From Sulfurimicrobium sp031426915 (lineage in GTDB: Bacteria; Pseudomonadota; Gammaproteobacteria; Burkholderiales; Sulfuricellaceae): DNA of 64,000 nt. The position numbers were made by a program, and so were the translations under genes. Positions within the stretch are counted from its first letter, which is position 1; every line of letters starts with the position of its first letter. The DNA lies in the NCBI GenBank assembly GCA_031426915.1, contig JASJPB010000013.1, positions 223,070 to 287,069 on the forward strand. Reading direction: 5' to 3'. The notes under the pieces are model-generated. The model did not search any database. It saw only the letters and a list, made by a program, of their open reading frames with translations, and had not been told where the DNA came from. Shown piece after piece: positions 28,595-37,205 of this stretch.

Positions 28595-29467
28595 TCATGA
28601 GGCCTTGCGTTTCTTTTCCATCAATTCGTGCAGCAGGGGCAACAGGATGATCTCCATTGCCAGCATGGCCTTGCCGGCAGGAAGAACGATGGTGTTGGGC
28701 CGGGACATGAAGGAGTTGTGAATCATCCTGAGCAGGTAGGGAAAATCGACCCCCTTGGGGTAGCGAAAACGGATCACCATGAAGCTTTCGTCAAGGGTGG
28801 GCGTATCTCGTGCGATAAAGGGGTTTGAAGTGTCCACCACCGACACCCGCTGAAAATTGATATGGGTACGGGAAAATTGGGGCGTAATGTGATGCACGTA
28901 ATCATCCATGCGCCCCAGAATCGAGTGCGTTACCGCCTCGCGGGAATAACCCCGCTCGTTGCAGTCGCGCAGGATTTTTTGTATCCATTCCAGGTTGACG
29001 ATGGGTGTTACCCCAATCAGCAGATCCACATGCCTGGCGACATCGATCTCCGGCGAGATGAACCCGCCATGCAATCCCTGGTAGAACAGCAAATCCGTAT
29101 CTTCCGGGAAACGCTCCCAGGGCGTAAGCGTTCCGGGAACCTGATTGAACTTTGCGGCTTCGGCTTCGCAGTGGAGGTAAAGTCTGTGCTCGCCCGTCCC
29201 CTTTTCACCGTACTCCTGGAGCGTCGCCTGCAACTTCTCCAGCAAATTGCCTTCCGGGCCATAATGAGTAATGGCTTGCCCGGCCTTGCTGGACGCCTCA
29301 ACCGCCTCTTTCATCGCCTCGCGGCCATAGCGATGGAAGCCATCCCCATGAACGACGACAGCCTTTACTTTTTCACGCCAGAACAGATGGTTGAATGCAA
29401 CCATTACCGGTTCGGTACCCGCCCCGGAGGAACCGGTTACAGCGATGATGGGATGTTTCTGTGACAT
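28595..29467 (-). CDS. prkB: Phosphoribulokinase family protein with altered P-loop
   Basis: A 290-residue phosphoribulokinase homologue. Conserved family blocks are VHGDGFHRYGR, FYQGLHGG, VTPIVNLEWIQKI, PQFSRTHINFQRV and VDTSNPFIARD. The middle and C-terminal parts look closer to the PrkB proteins of gammaproteobacteria than to the Rhodobacter Calvin-cycle enzyme. The Walker A segment reads GSSGAGTEPV where relatives have GSSGAGT(S/T)TV: the Ser/Thr after the invariant Thr is Glu, and the next residue is Pro. Either catalysis or metal binding may be changed. No RuBisCO or other Calvin genes are nearby, so autotrophic function is open. AAGGA precedes the ATG. Confidence 0.85.
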   Translation of the reverse strand: MSQKHPIIAVTGSSGAGTEPVMVAFNHLFWREKVKAVVVHGDGFHRYGREAMKEAVEASSKAGQAITHYGPEGNLLEKLQATLQEYGEKGTGEHRLYLHCEAEAAKFNQVPGTLTPWERFPEDTDLLFYQGLHGGFISPEIDVARHVDLLIGVTPIVNLEWIQKILRDCNERGYSREAVTHSILGRMDDYVHHITPQFSRTHINFQRVSVVDTSNPFIARDTPTLDESFMVIRFRYPKGVDFPYLLRMIHNSFMSRPNTIVLPAGKAMLAMEIILLPLLHELMEKKRKAS

Positions 29468-29567
29468 GCAATCCTTACCTTTTCCTCATATGCGAACCCA
29501 GTACAAGCTTCGAGTCGTAGCGGATAAGAGCCCCTTTTCGGAACCAGAGCCACCGCCCGTGTGAGCC

Positions 29568-29584
29568 GGTGTCGAAACGACACC
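29568..29584. promoter_or_regulatory. Palindrome upstream of prkB
   Basis: A perfect dyad with arms GGTGTCG and CGACACC around AAA lies about 100 bp upstream of the prkB start. A wider pair, CCGGTG and CACCGG, encloses it. It could be a regulator binding site for prkB, but no other copy was seen. Confidence 0.3.
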
Positions 29585-29644
29585 ATTGTGTCACCGGAGG
29601 AAAGCCGCGCGCAATATGAATTTTTAGTGACGCAAAAAGCCTAA

Positions 29645-29914
29645 GGAACCACTGATTTAATCAAACATGGTTGCGACGGGGTATTGCGGGATGCCCGACA
29701 AGGAGAGAGACGCGCGGTGCAGTCATTCTGCACAAGCGGCTCTCGACGCAGCATGGCGCCCGCAATACCCCGTCCCTTCGGGTTCCGACGAAAACGGGCT
29801 TGTGCCGCGTTGCGCTCCTTGGCGTCGTAGGCACGGCTACGACCTGCGTCGCGCGCCTTGCACCAGCCCGTTTTCGTCGGAACGCAATCCATGTTTGATT
29901 AAATCAGTGGTTCC
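29645..29914. mobile_element. 270-bp MITE with perfect 26-bp terminal inverted repeats
   Basis: The element is bounded by perfect 26-bp inverted repeats at 29645-29670 (starting GGAACCACTGATTTAATC) and 29889-29914. It is flanked by the direct repeat CTAA at 29641-29644 and 29915-29918. CTAA fits the YTAR target known for IS5-group elements, so this is probably a miniature element mobilised by an IS5-type transposase elsewhere in the genome. Inside are two more long hairpins: 29675-29690 with 29759-29774 (arms of 16 bp, GACGGGGTATTGCGGG) and 29785-29800 with 29865-29880 (arms of 16 bp, CCGACGAAAACGGGCT). No transposase is encoded; short open frames across it are not coding. Confidence 0.85.
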
Positions 29915-29986
29915 CTAAGGATGGTATTGAATCACCGAGAACTGGAGAATACGTGAATCCGGCGCCAAGCCAGCCCGGCACTATTG

Positions 29987-32900
29987 CTAGTCCATGCAAA
30001 AACGGTAGGTATTGCGGCCTTCCGCCTTGGCGGTATACATGGCCTTGTCGGCAAGATTCATCAGCTTGTCCTCGTCTTCCGTATCTTCGGCAAAACGCGC
30101 TATACCGATACTCACGCCGATGCGCACGTCGTGCCCATCCAGTTCATAGGGCTGCGATAACGCCTTGATAATTTTTTCAGCGATCCGGCCGATGTCTTCC
30201 CGCTCGCGCAGGTCGTAGAGAAGAACGGTGAACTCGTCCCCGCCCAGACGAGCCACGATATCGCTTTCCCGCACGCACCGGCGCAGTCGCTGCGCCACGT
30301 CTTTGAGCAGCAGATCCCCGATGTGATGTCCCAGGGTATCGTTGACCAGTTTAAAGCGGTCCAGGTCGAGAAACATGAGTGCCAGGCCAACCTTGCTGCG
30401 TTTGGCAAGGCTGAGCGCCTGACGCAAGCGGTCGTAGAACAGGGCACGGTTGGGCAGGTCGGTAAGCGCATCGTACTGTGCCATGTAAGTGATGCGTTCC
30501 TGGGTGCGCTTCTGGTCGGTGATATCCTCGTGGATGGCGATAAAATGCGTGATTTTTCCCGCCGCATCGGTCAGCGGCGTGATGGTCTGCATGACGGTGT
30601 AAAGGCTGCCGTCCTTGTTCTTTTCCACCGTTTCGCTGCTCCATACCTCCCCGCTGTTAATGGTCCGCCACAAAGCCTGGTAATAGGATTTGTCCTGTTG
30701 TCCGGATTTGAGTATTTGGGGCGACTGGCCGATGATTTCTGCTTCGCCATAACCACTCAGACGGGAAAAGGCCGCATTCGCCCATTGAATGCGGCCCTGA
30801 TGGTCGGTCACCATCACCGCATTGGCCGCCGAAGCCAGCGCCATGCTCAACAGCCGGAGTTGTTGCTGATCCATGCCCATTTCCAGAGCCATGGAAATGC
30901 GACTGGCGATGCCGACAAGACGGTTCACCATGGTGGATTCTGCAAAGGCGGACGAGTCACGTGAATAAAGCGTGAAAGCACCGTAAATTTCGCCATGCAC
31001 TGTCAAAGGAATAGCAAGAATTGCTTGAAGCCCATATTCGTGGGCGATGCCAGCCCACGCCTGGAAACGGGGGTCATTGCTGTCGAATCTCAGCGTCTGC
31101 TTGGTGCGAATCGCTGTTCCGGTAGGGCCGAGGCCCAGCGGACTCTCGTCCCAGCGCACCCCTACCGTGTTGAGACGCTGTGCATATTCTTTTGCGCTGC
31201 CGGCGGAAGTCAGAATGCTAACCGTGCCATCCGGCACCTTATGACTCACCCAGGCAAGGTCCAGACTGAACAGCAGCGTCACCTGTTCGCAGATGAACGC
31301 CAGAATCTTCGCCAGGGGCTCGCCCCCAAGCACTTGCTGGTTGATGGCGGAGAACAGGTTTTCTATCGCCTCAAGCAAACGCTGCTCGGTGACATCCGCA
31401 GAGTAAACGGCCACGCGATTGATTTTTCCGTCCACATCGACTACAGGGTAGACGGAATTCACCATGCGCATTCCATTACGCTCGTCTTCCAACACGCTCG
31501 GGAGGCCGTCCTGTGCGACCTTGTCCAGGCGTGCGCGACGCACCTTTGCCACCTCAGGAGGAATCAGATCGAATAGATTCTTACCCAACAATTCGTCCGG
31601 AGTGCCGCGCAGGCGCTTTGCGCCGATCTGGTTGATGGCGAGGATGGTGCCATCCCGTTCCAGGAGCAGCGCGGACTCCCGGGCGGCGTCCAGCAGCGCC
31701 CGCTGGTTCCGTTCCAGTTTGTCCTGGATCTCCATGGCCAGCTTGCGCTCGGAGATGTCACGCACCACTGACATCACCAACGGCTTGCCATCCATCTCGA
31801 AAATATGACTGCTGATTTCCACGGGGATCTTCCCTCCCCCCTTGGTGAGGTGAGTACGCTCGAACAAGGCAAAACCATTGCTCTGGATTTGCTGCACGAT
31901 CTCCTCCATGTCGGAAGTGTTTGCCGGATCGTCGATATCAACCGGGCTCATTCGCAGCAGTTCGTCCCGGCTATAACCCAGGCGCCTGCAAGCCACGTCG
32001 TTAACCTCGACAAACCTGCCTCGCCCGTCCGTATCGTTCAGAAGATGAACCAGAATGGCATCGTTGCCCGTGTTGAACAGCAGCCGGAAACGCGCCTCCC
32101 TGTCACGCAGCGCCTTTTCCGCTTCCAGGCGCGGGGTAATATCCTGGAAAGACGCGACGGAACCCATCACTTCCCCGTCTCTGATAATAGGGCTCGATAT
32201 GATGGAAACCGGGATTGTCGTTCCGTCTTTTCGCACCAGATTGTCATTGAGGGCGTGATAGGTCTGCCCAGTTTGAATAGTCTGGTGAATCGGGCAGGAG
32301 TGGGTAGGAATTGGGGTTCCATCCATGCGCTCGTGGTGGAAAGTGTCATGTCCATTCCTGCCGAGGAGTTCTGCCCGGCTCCAGCCCAACAGGCGCTCCG
32401 CCTCGGGATTCACGAATGTCACCCTGCCATCCCCATCCAGCACGTAGACACCTTCGCCCAAGGTGGAAGTAATTTCCCGTAATTGGTTTTTGCTGTCCTG
32501 CTCTTTCTTGTAATGCCACATCAAACTATATGAAAGCCATCCGACGGCGAGGAGGAGGCCCATCATTACTGCACCATCGATCAGCGCGTTGCGGCGCCAT
32601 TCGGCCAGCACATCCTGCTTGGACAAACCGACGACAACAACCAGTGGCAGATTGCCTACCTGGCGATAGCTGAAGATACGCTCTATACCGTCGACGCTCG
32701 ATTTGCCTGAAGTCGTTCCCTTGATGGGGTTTATCTGCAGCGCGGCATCGATAGGACCGCCACGCACCGATTTCATGCGTTGGCCTTCACTGATGGGGAA
32801 ACGGGTAATGACGTGAAGGTCTTTGCTCAACAGCGTGATATTGCTGTTCTTGCCCAGATCGAGCGTGCTGAAAAAACCCTCGAAGTACGACAACGCGATA

Positions 32901-33445
32901 CCTGAACTGACAATCCCGGCAAAGCTGCCATCGTCATAATTCAGACGCCGGCTGAGCATGATTTGCCAGCCGTGGTGGGCACGACCCACGATGGGCTCTG
33001 AAATATCCAGCCCGAGTGCAGGATTGTCGCGGTGGCGGATAAAGTAAGCCCTATCCCCATAGAATGGACGGGTGGTAATTTCTTCCAGGGAACTGGCCAG
33101 GCTGTAACCGTCCGGCAGGATAAGCCTCATCCCGAATATTTCGGGAATGCTTGCCTTGAGCTTTTTCAGATAGGCATGGATCTCGTCAGCGGCATGTGGT
33201 TTGCCACCTCTTAAAACGGTTTCACTTGCGGCATGCTGGAGCAGGACATCTGTCTTTTGAATGACGGAATTGATTTGCTCTTCAAGCACTCTGGCCAGGT
33301 TCTGGCTATCCATAGTGGCACGAGCCAGCTTCTCGTCATAGCCATGCTTGAGCCCATTCACAAACACGCCAATGAGGCCCAGCATCATAACGAGCAATGC
33401 AAGAAGCCAAAATCTGTTGCGAGTCATTCCTTTTGTTGCTGTCAT
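29987..33445 (-). CDS. Membrane-bound PAS/GAF sensor diguanylate cyclase
   Basis: An 1152-residue c-di-GMP synthase candidate. Domains in order: a membrane helix (about 12-33), an extracytoplasmic dCache-like sensor (about 40-270, with RPFYGDRAYFIRHRDNPALG), a second helix near 285-310, three PAS domains (about 325-700), a GAF domain (about 715-860), a fourth PAS (about 865-985) and a GGDEF domain (about 990-1150) with RLGGDEFTVLL. No EAL domain. The open frame extends to 33484 across a tRNA terminator; the ATG at 33445 is preferred because GGTGG precedes it. It lies directly behind the tRNA-Arg gene. Confidence 0.9.
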   Translation of the reverse strand: MTATKGMTRNRFWLLALLVMMLGLIGVFVNGLKHGYDEKLARATMDSQNLARVLEEQINSVIQKTDVLLQHAASETVLRGGKPHAADEIHAYLKKLKASIPEIFGMRLILPDGYSLASSLEEITTRPFYGDRAYFIRHRDNPALGLDISEPIVGRAHHGWQIMLSRRLNYDDGSFAGIVSSGIALSYFEGFFSTLDLGKNSNITLLSKDLHVITRFPISEGQRMKSVRGGPIDAALQINPIKGTTSGKSSVDGIERIFSYRQVGNLPLVVVVGLSKQDVLAEWRRNALIDGAVMMGLLLAVGWLSYSLMWHYKKEQDSKNQLREITSTLGEGVYVLDGDGRVTFVNPEAERLLGWSRAELLGRNGHDTFHHERMDGTPIPTHSCPIHQTIQTGQTYHALNDNLVRKDGTTIPVSIISSPIIRDGEVMGSVASFQDITPRLEAEKALRDREARFRLLFNTGNDAILVHLLNDTDGRGRFVEVNDVACRRLGYSRDELLRMSPVDIDDPANTSDMEEIVQQIQSNGFALFERTHLTKGGGKIPVEISSHIFEMDGKPLVMSVVRDISERKLAMEIQDKLERNQRALLDAARESALLLERDGTILAINQIGAKRLRGTPDELLGKNLFDLIPPEVAKVRRARLDKVAQDGLPSVLEDERNGMRMVNSVYPVVDVDGKINRVAVYSADVTEQRLLEAIENLFSAINQQVLGGEPLAKILAFICEQVTLLFSLDLAWVSHKVPDGTVSILTSAGSAKEYAQRLNTVGVRWDESPLGLGPTGTAIRTKQTLRFDSNDPRFQAWAGIAHEYGLQAILAIPLTVHGEIYGAFTLYSRDSSAFAESTMVNRLVGIASRISMALEMGMDQQQLRLLSMALASAANAVMVTDHQGRIQWANAAFSRLSGYGEAEIIGQSPQILKSGQQDKSYYQALWRTINSGEVWSSETVEKNKDGSLYTVMQTITPLTDAAGKITHFIAIHEDITDQKRTQERITYMAQYDALTDLPNRALFYDRLRQALSLAKRSKVGLALMFLDLDRFKLVNDTLGHHIGDLLLKDVAQRLRRCVRESDIVARLGGDEFTVLLYDLREREDIGRIAEKIIKALSQPYELDGHDVRIGVSIGIARFAEDTEDEDKLMNLADKAMYTAKAEGRNTYRFCMD

Positions 33446-33463
33446 GCAAAACATCCACCAAAT

Positions 33464-33495
33464 AAAAAGGGCACCTGTAAACAAGTGCCCTTTTT
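33464..33495 (-). terminator. Rho-independent terminator of tRNA-Arg
   Basis: The hairpin GGGCACTTGT/ACAGGTGCCC around a TTT-containing loop is followed on the minus strand by TTTTTATTT, starting about 11 nt past the CCA end of tRNA-Arg. Flanking A and T runs make it usable from both sides. Confidence 0.85.
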
Positions 33496-33505
33496 CATAC
33501 CTGAC

Positions 33506-33582
33506 TGGCGCGCCCGACAGGAGTCGAACCTGTGACCTTTGGCTTCGGAAACCAACACTCTATCCAACTGAGCTACGGGCGC
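33506..33582 (-). tRNA. tRNA-Arg (anticodon CCG)
   Basis: A 77-nt cloverleaf on the minus strand with encoded CCA. The acceptor arms are GCGCCCG and CGGGCGC, the D arm GCTC..AGAG and the T arm ACAGG..TTCGACT..CCTGT. The anticodon loop TTCCGAA reads CGG codons. A T-rich terminator follows. Confidence 0.96.
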
Positions 33583-33600
33583 TTATTTATTGAGGGGGTG

Positions 33601-33630
33601 ATTATACCCGACTTGACAAATTCTTAGCAA
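33601..33630 (-). promoter_or_regulatory. Probable sigma-70 promoter of tRNA-Arg
   Basis: On the minus strand TTGCTA and a perfect TATAAT are separated by 18 nt, about 18 nt before the tRNA 5' end. It overlaps the divergent tRNA-Met promoter. Confidence 0.6.
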
Positions 33631-33640
33631 AACGTAAAAT
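33613..33640 (+). promoter_or_regulatory. Probable sigma-70 promoter of tRNA-Met
   Basis: A perfect TTGACA and TAAAAT with a 16-nt spacer end 14 nt before the tRNA 5' end. Confidence 0.7.
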
Positions 33641-33654
33641 TCCGCCTCTTCAAT

Positions 33655-33731
33655 GGTGATATAGCTCAGTTGGTTAGAGCACAGCACTCATAATGCTGGG
33701 GTCGGTGGTTCAAGTCCACCTATCACCACCA
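33655..33731 (+). tRNA. tRNA-Met (anticodon CAT), elongator type
   Basis: A 77-nt cloverleaf with encoded CCA. Acceptor arms are GGTGATA and TATCACC; the anticodon stem-loop is CAGCA-CTCATAA-TGCTG. CAT could also be the lysidine-modified tRNA-Ile2, but the TAATG.TGGGGTC region resembles elongator tRNA-Met more. The first pair is G-C, so it is not an initiator. Confidence 0.93.
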
Positions 33732-33741
33732 GAAAAATCAA

Positions 33742-33770
33742 GGGCTTGCAGAAATGCAGGCCCTTTGTGT
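33742..33770 (+). terminator. Terminator after tRNA-Met
   Basis: The stem GGGCTTGCA/TGCAGGCCC with loop GAAA, one G-T pair, is followed by TTTGTGTTT, 11 nt past the tRNA end. Confidence 0.65.
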
Positions 33771-34045
33771 TTCTACTGCGGGGCACTTCAAACAAAATTT
33801 CACGTCCTCCAACCCAAGGGCGTCTGGGATTTTATGCTGGAAATCTGCCAGCCAAAATTCGGAATTCCGTGGGCCCTATAGAACTTGGGGCACGCTCTGA
33901 GCGGCTCCGATGCTGCTGCTAATATTGACAACGCAATGCCACCCCGGATACTTCAAAAAATGAAGCGGTCACACTCCTACAGGCAACCCTCCCAATCTGG
34001 CGATGTCTACGAAGCACTCGGGCTACAATTATTCAGAGGTGAAAA
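33771..34045. other. Intergenic stretch without a recognisable gene
   Basis: Between the tRNA-Met terminator and the ankyrin gene I see no supported gene, repeat or RNA. Short frames here include translated tRNA sequence (VVQVHLSPP) and are artefacts. Confidence 0.6.
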
Positions 34046-34717
34046 TTGAGTTCAAATACCCCGCCCCTCCGTCTCGATAGCAGAACTTCATTCATTGGAA
34101 AGTCCGTGCGCGGCGCCCCGATAATGCTTGTTGTCATGTTTTCGCTGTTTCTTTCCGCATGCAGCAAAACACCAGATAGCGGCTCATCCGACGCTCAAAA
34201 ACTGCGTGATGCGGCAAAAACAAGCAATGTCATCGCGTTGGAGTCCCCGCTGGCCAAGGCGGCAACCAAGGGGAACATTCCCGAAGTAAAAGAGCTGCTT
34301 GACAAGGGTGCGAGCCACAATGTTTCCGACGCACTGGGAAGAACGCCACTCCATATGGCCGCGTTCTACGGTCACCCCAGGACAGCCGCACTACTGATCG
34401 CCAGAGGAGCGGATGTAAGCGCGAAAGACCGGGTCGGAATGACTCCTTTGCACGCCGCAGTGCTCGCTGGTAGCGTGCAGGAAATAGATTTGCTCCTGGC
34501 TAACAAGGCGGAGATCGACGCCGTGGCGGACACCGGTGCAACTCCGCTCCATCTGGCCGCAGCAACCGGACAAACGCAACTTGCAAAGATTCTTATCCAA
34601 CGAGGCGCCAACCCACTGAGCAAGGATCTGGCTGGTGCTACCCCGCTTTTTTACGCGGTGAGAAATCAACACCCGGCCACGATTTCGCTGTTTCAACAAT
34701 ATGACGGCAAAGAGTAA
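34046..34717 (+). CDS. Ankyrin-repeat lipoprotein
   Basis: A 223-residue protein. A hydrophobic segment ends in the lipobox LSAC (Cys about 39), predicting a lipoprotein. Five ankyrin repeats fill residues about 68-220, with repeated G.TPLH.AA motifs (GRTPLHMAA, GMTPLHAAV, GATPLHLAA, GATPLFYAV). The TTG at 34046 is chosen because AGAGGTG precedes it at good spacing; an internal start nearer to MLVVMFSLFLSAC would also give a functional signal peptide. The role is presumably a protein-protein scaffold in the envelope. Confidence 0.82.
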   Translation: MSSNTPPLRLDSRTSFIGKSVRGAPIMLVVMFSLFLSACSKTPDSGSSDAQKLRDAAKTSNVIALESPLAKAATKGNIPEVKELLDKGASHNVSDALGRTPLHMAAFYGHPRTAALLIARGADVSAKDRVGMTPLHAAVLAGSVQEIDLLLANKAEIDAVADTGATPLHLAAATGQTQLAKILIQRGANPLSKDLAGATPLFYAVRNQHPATISLFQQYDGKE

Positions 34718-34926
34718 GCCCTGACTTGCTTCCGGGTGGAGATTAAGCAACTGATTCACCGTCGCTTTCCCCCACACTCCGGGAGCCACTCCAATTCGAT
34801 CGCTCCATGTGTTATTGTGCATCCATGCTGATTAAAGGTAGTTTTACCGATTACCGGAATACATCCGGTCAAATCGGATTTCTGGATGTAGCAGAAGCTC
34901 ACCAACCCAACTCCTGATTTTCTCGC

Positions 34927-36261
34927 GTGGCAAAAAAAATCTTCATCAAAACCTTTGGCTGCCAGATGAACGAGTACGACTCGTCCAAGATGGCGGATGT
35001 GCTGCATGCCCATGAAGGCATGATCAGCACCGACAATCCTGAAGAGGCTGACGTCATCCTGCTCAACACGTGCTCGGTGCGGGAAAAGGCGCAGGAAAAA
35101 GTGTTTCACCAACTGGGACGGTGGCAGCACCTGAAGCAGCGCAATCCCGAGCTGGTGATCGGGGTCGGGGGTTGCGTGGCGAGCCAGGAGGGAAATGCCA
35201 TTCTCATCCGTGCACCTTATGTGGACGTGGTCTTCGGGCCGCAAACCCTGCACCGGCTGCCGCAGCTGATCATGGATCGCAAGACCAGCGGCAAATCGCA
35301 GGTGGACATTTCCTTTCCCGAGATCGAGAAATTCGATCACCTGCCCGCTGCGCGGATCGAGGGCGCCAGCGCCTATGTTTCGATCATGGAAGGTTGCAGC
35401 AAGTACTGCAGCTATTGCATCGTTCCTTATACCCGCGGCACCGAAGTATCACGTCCCTTCGACGACATCCTGGCCGAAGCGGCCCAGTTGGCAGAGAACG
35501 GGGTCAAGGAAATCACGCTGCTGGGGCAGAACGTCAACGCCTACCAGGGCCAGATGCACGATGGCGAATTCGCCGATCTGGCGCTGCTGCTGCACTACCT
35601 GGCGGAAATTCCGGGCATCGGGCGCTTGCGCTTCACCACGTCTCATCCGCTGGAATTTTCGCAGAGCCTGATCGATGCCTATGCCACCATTCCCAAGCTG
35701 GTAAGCCTGCTGCATCTGCCTGTGCAGGCGGGCTCGGACCGCGTGCTGGCGGCCATGAAGCGGGGCTACACCACGCTTGAATACAAGTCGAAAATTCGCA
35801 TGCTGCGCGCGGTGCGGCCCGGCATTTCAATTTCATCGGATTTCATCGTCGGCTTCCCGGGCGAAACGGATGCCGACTTCGAAGCCACCATGAAATTGCT
35901 GGAAGAAGTAGAGTTCGACTCCAGTTTCAGTTTCGTTTACAGCCCGCGCCCCGGCACTCCCGCGTCTGAATTGCCCGACACCACGCCCGATGAAGTCAAG
36001 CTGGAACGCCTGCATCGCTTGCAGGCGAGGAACAAGGAACAAGTAGCGGCCATCAGCCAGAAAATGGCCGGCACGGTGCAGCGGGTTCTGGTGGAAGGCT
36101 TCAGCAAAAAGAATGCCGCTGAACTGTCCGGCCGTACCGACAATGACAGGCTGGTGAATTTCGCCGGACATCCGCGCCTGATCGGCAACTTCGTGGACGT
36201 CGTCATCACCGCAGCGATGACGCATAGCCTGCGAGGCGAAGTGGTGACACAACAATCATGA
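34927..36261 (+). CDS. miaB: tRNA-2-methylthio-N6-dimethylallyladenosine synthase MiaB
   Basis: A 444-residue radical-SAM methylthiotransferase acting on A37 of tRNAs. The N-terminal UPF0004 domain has three iron-sulfur Cys (TFGCQMN, NTCSVREKA, GGCVASQEG). The radical-SAM motif CSKYCSYCIVPYTRG is at about 158-172. A C-terminal TRAM domain follows (about 375-440). The start codon is GTG with a weak ribosome-binding site. It heads the conserved miaB-phoH-ybeY-corC cluster, and its stop overlaps the next ATG. Confidence 0.96.
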   Translation: MAKKIFIKTFGCQMNEYDSSKMADVLHAHEGMISTDNPEEADVILLNTCSVREKAQEKVFHQLGRWQHLKQRNPELVIGVGGCVASQEGNAILIRAPYVDVVFGPQTLHRLPQLIMDRKTSGKSQVDISFPEIEKFDHLPAARIEGASAYVSIMEGCSKYCSYCIVPYTRGTEVSRPFDDILAEAAQLAENGVKEITLLGQNVNAYQGQMHDGEFADLALLLHYLAEIPGIGRLRFTTSHPLEFSQSLIDAYATIPKLVSLLHLPVQAGSDRVLAAMKRGYTTLEYKSKIRMLRAVRPGISISSDFIVGFPGETDADFEATMKLLEEVEFDSSFSFVYSPRPGTPASELPDTTPDEVKLERLHRLQARNKEQVAAISQKMAGTVQRVLVEGFSKKNAAELSGRTDNDRLVNFAGHPRLIGNFVDVVITAAMTHSLRGEVVTQQS

Positions 36262-37205
36262 AGACAAAATTGATAGAAACCTCCTTTACCCCGGTAGACA
36301 ACGTTCGTCTCGCCAACCTGTGCGGCGTTCTGGACGAGAATCTGAAGCAGATCGAACGGGCGCTGGATGTAAGCATTTCCCGCCACGGTGAGCGCTTCAG
36401 CGTGGACGGCGCCCAGGCCAGAATCGCGATTCAGGCGCTACAGAATTTCTACAACCAGTCCAGGCATGCCATTTCCATAGACGACATCCAACTCGGATTG
36501 ATCGAAATTTCCAACGCCAGCAAGATGGGGCCGGAAGTCATGCCGGTTTTGATGACGCGCAAGCAGGACCTGCGCGGACGCACCCCGCGCCAGAACCAGT
36601 ACCTGCTGCAAATCCAGGAACACGACATCACTTTCGGTATCGGGCCCGCGGGTACCGGCAAGACCTACCTCGCCGTCGCGAGCGCGGTGGACGCGCTGGA
36701 GCGCGACATGGTGAAGCGCATCGTGCTGGTGCGCCCGGCGGTGGAGGCCGGGGAAAAGCTGGGCTTCCTCCCCGGCGACATGGCGCAGAAGGTGGACCCT
36801 TATCTGCGCCCGCTCTACGATGCGCTTTACGATCTGATGGGCTTCGACCGCGTGGGCAAGCTGTTCGAGCGCGGCGCAATCGAGATCGCACCACTGGCCT
36901 ACATGCGCGGGCGCACCCTCAACCACTCCTTCATCATCCTGGATGAGGCGCAGAACACCACGCCCGAGCAGATGAAAATGTTCCTGACCCGCATCGGCTT
37001 CGGCACCAAGGCGGTGATTACCGGCGACGTGACCCAGGTCGATCTGGCGCGAGGCCAGCGTAGCGGCCTCGCCGAAGTCCATGCCGTACTGGGGCAGATT
37101 CGCGGTATCGCCTTTACTTTTTTCGAGTCCGAAGACGTGGTGCGCCACCCGCTGGTGCAGCATATCGTCAATGCTTATGCCAGTTTCGAAGGGCAAAAAA
37201 AATGA
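36258..37205 (+). CDS. ybeZ: PhoH-like ATPase YbeZ
   Basis: A 315-residue PhoH family ATPase. Walker A is GPAGTGKTYLA (about 133-143) and Walker B is FIILDEAQN. YbeZ proteins work with YbeY in rRNA processing and ribosome quality control. It overlaps miaB and ybeY by 4 bp each (ATGA), so the three are translationally coupled. Confidence 0.95.
   Translation: MKTKLIETSFTPVDNVRLANLCGVLDENLKQIERALDVSISRHGERFSVDGAQARIAIQALQNFYNQSRHAISIDDIQLGLIEISNASKMGPEVMPVLMTRKQDLRGRTPRQNQYLLQIQEHDITFGIGPAGTGKTYLAVASAVDALERDMVKRIVLVRPAVEAGEKLGFLPGDMAQKVDPYLRPLYDALYDLMGFDRVGKLFERGAIEIAPLAYMRGRTLNHSFIILDEAQNTTPEQMKMFLTRIGFGTKAVITGDVTQVDLARGQRSGLAEVHAVLGQIRGIAFTFFESEDVVRHPLVQHIVNAYASFEGQKK

Noticed and set aside
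29641..29918. Three open frames of 75-83 codons within the MITE
   Set aside because: They follow from the symmetry and GC-richness of the inverted-repeat element, have no ribosome-binding sites and encode no known motif.
33693..33881. A 62-codon frame starting in tRNA-Met
   Set aside because: It translates the tRNA itself (VVQVHLSPP), a common annotation artefact.
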